Of a stretch of DNA of 64,000 nucleotides, positions 61,688 through 64,000 are shown one piece after another. The DNA is from an uncultured Lachnospiraceae bacterium. Lineage in GTDB: Bacteria; Bacillota; Clostridia; Lachnospirales; Lachnospiraceae. The DNA is taken from contig CAKRWT010000004.1 of assembly GCA_934418125.1 (NCBI GenBank), forward strand, positions 1 through 64,000. The letters are read 5' to 3'. A program made the translations under genes and the position numbers. Under the pieces are notes generated by a model. It was not told where the DNA came from. It saw nothing but the letters and a program-made list of their open reading frames with translations, and did not search any database. How positions within the stretch are numbered: the first letter of the stretch is position 1; every line of letters starts with the position of its first letter.

Positions 61688-62098
61688 TTAATTTTTGACT
61701 GCCTGGATTCTGGCAACCGCACGTTTCAGCGATAATTCCGCTCTCTTCATATCTGTTCCCGGTGCATTTTCTCTAATTCGTACTTCTGCTCGTTCCTTTG
61801 CTTCCTCTGCACGGTTTACATCAATTTCTGCAGGCCACTCAATAATCTCTGCCAGAATCGTGATTTTCTCCGGTAAAACTTCGACAAATCCTGCATGTAA
61901 TGCAGCTTCCACAATCTCATCGTCCTTTGTAATCGTGAGAATACCAGGTGCGATAATCATGGTCATCGGAATATGGTTCTTATAGATGCCGACTTCTCCT
62001 TCGATTGTATTAAACTCCACCATGGATACATCGTCTTCTTCATAGAAGACTCTGTCGGGAGTAATAATTTTTAATGTAAAATTTCTCTCATCTGCCAT
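61688..62098 (-). CDS. atpC: F-type ATP synthase epsilon subunit
   Basis: A 136-residue subunit with the N-terminal beta-sandwich (LKIITPDRVFYEEDDVSMVEF, VGIYKNHIPMTMIIAPG) and C-terminal helical hairpin. It couples the rotor and inhibits hydrolysis. It follows atpD in the operon. Confidence 0.94.
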   Translation of the reverse strand: MADERNFTLKIITPDRVFYEEDDVSMVEFNTIEGEVGIYKNHIPMTMIIAPGILTITKDDEIVEAALHAGFVEVLPEKITILAEIIEWPAEIDVNRAEEAKERAEVRIRENAPGTDMKRAELSLKRAVARIQAVKN

Positions 62099-62140
62099 AC
62101 GTCACCTTGCTCCCTTCCTGCCCTGTCGCTTCACAGAGCC

Positions 62141-63556
<1,416 letters not shown>

Positions 63557-63592
63557 TCACTCATGTTTTCTTCCCGTGCATCATGCCTCCTA

Positions 63593-64000
63593 TTAGGAAA
63601 TTGCATTTGCACCTGCTATAATTTCTGTTAATTCCTGCGTAATCGAGCCCTGACGTGCTCTGTTGTACATCAGTGATAAATCATCTATCATTTCCTCAGC
63701 ATTGCTTGTTGCGGAATCCATTGCCTGCATTCTCGCACCATTCTCACTGGCATGGGATTCTACCAGTCCACCATAGATAAGGCTGGTAATATATTTGGGA
63801 ATAATCAGGTCAAGCGCCTCATCATCCTCCGGCTCGAAATTCATCATCGCTTTGCTCTCGGACTTGTCCCCATCCTCTTCTGCCTCTGCTGCTTCTACCG
63901 GAAGAAGCTTGAGCAGTTTCGGTTCATGGACAACCGTGTTCTTAAAGCTTGTGTAGGCAAGATAAATCTCGCCAATTTCGCCTGCTGCAAAGGAATCCAG
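63593..64000 (-). CDS. atpG: F-type ATP synthase gamma subunit, C-terminal part
   Basis: The frame runs from the stop at 63593 to the edge without interruption (about 135 codons). The visible part has the family end (ESHASENGARMQAMDSATSN, then YNRARQGSITQELTEIIAG) and the segment YTSFKNTVVHEPKLLKLLP. The N-terminal half and the start are beyond 64000. Confidence 0.95.
   Translation of the reverse strand: MDSFAAGEIGEIYLAYTSFKNTVVHEPKLLKLLPVEAAEAEEDGDKSESKAMMNFEPEDDEALDLIIPKYITSLIYGGLVESHASENGARMQAMDSATSNAEEMIDDLSLMYNRARQGSITQELTEIIAGANAIS

Overview
The window looks like chromosomal DNA of a strict anaerobe in the Clostridia, most likely family Lachnospiraceae. This is inferred from gene content and style: a glgC-glgD pair, a DnaD-type initiation protein beside a DnaC/IstB-type loader, a ~390-residue PRPP synthetase-like protein, a flavodiiron protein, QueT, Feo iron transport, strong AGGAGG ribosome sites and moderate GC. 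No rRNA, tRNA, CRISPR array, prophage or intact insertion sequence was seen. Most genes lie on the minus strand.

Positions 1-23,800 are accessory. An orphan AAA-ATPase/nuclease fusion is followed by what looks like a metal (probably iron) regulon. It holds an AraC regulator with two half ABC transporters (2435-7067), a membrane protein with an MreB-like fragment (7060-8340), feoAB divergent from a second AraC regulator (14129-17373), and a decayed methyltransferase (20538-21051). All four units carry the same 14-bp palindrome, TTAG-N6-CTAA, at their promoters. Between them sit lrgAB with a GntR regulator and two GntR-type operators, a GNAT acetyltransferase, a UvrA paralogue, a YfcE-type phosphodiesterase, a DUF4143 ATPase preceded by 33-bp-period repeats, an XRE protein with a strict five-residue glycine repeat, a YbaK/ProX-type deacylase and a CHASE-GGDEF-PAS diguanylate cyclase.

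Positions 23,158-42,516 hold metabolic and envelope modules: a cytidylate-kinase-like protein with an SLC13/ArsB-type permease; a chemoreceptor with a flavodiiron protein; and a sugar operon (28890-36880) of ABC importer, nucleoside hydrolase, LacI regulator, sedoheptulokinase-like FGGY kinase and an enzyme very like D-psicose 3-epimerase, controlled by two LacI-type operators 76 bp apart. Then come an alpha/beta hydrolase, a membrane-anchored MurF-like ligase and a D-Ala-D-Ala ligase, followed by a secreted GH5 glucanase and a 32-residue protein.

Positions 42,615-64,000 are mostly core: cysteine desulfurase, mfd-pth, glgC-glgD, murC, dnaD/dnaC-like genes, PRPP synthetase, queT with a probable preQ1 riboswitch, a HAD phosphatase, a large membrane-anchored protein with a degenerate C39-like tail, a methyltransferase, and the end of the F-type ATP synthase operon (gamma, beta, epsilon); gamma runs off the right edge.

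The leads judged most interesting are the shared palindrome regulon with a dead methyltransferase inside it, the psicose/nucleoside-hydrolase operon, and the repeated DNA upstream of two orphan ATPase genes. All functions are read from sequence patterns without database searches.
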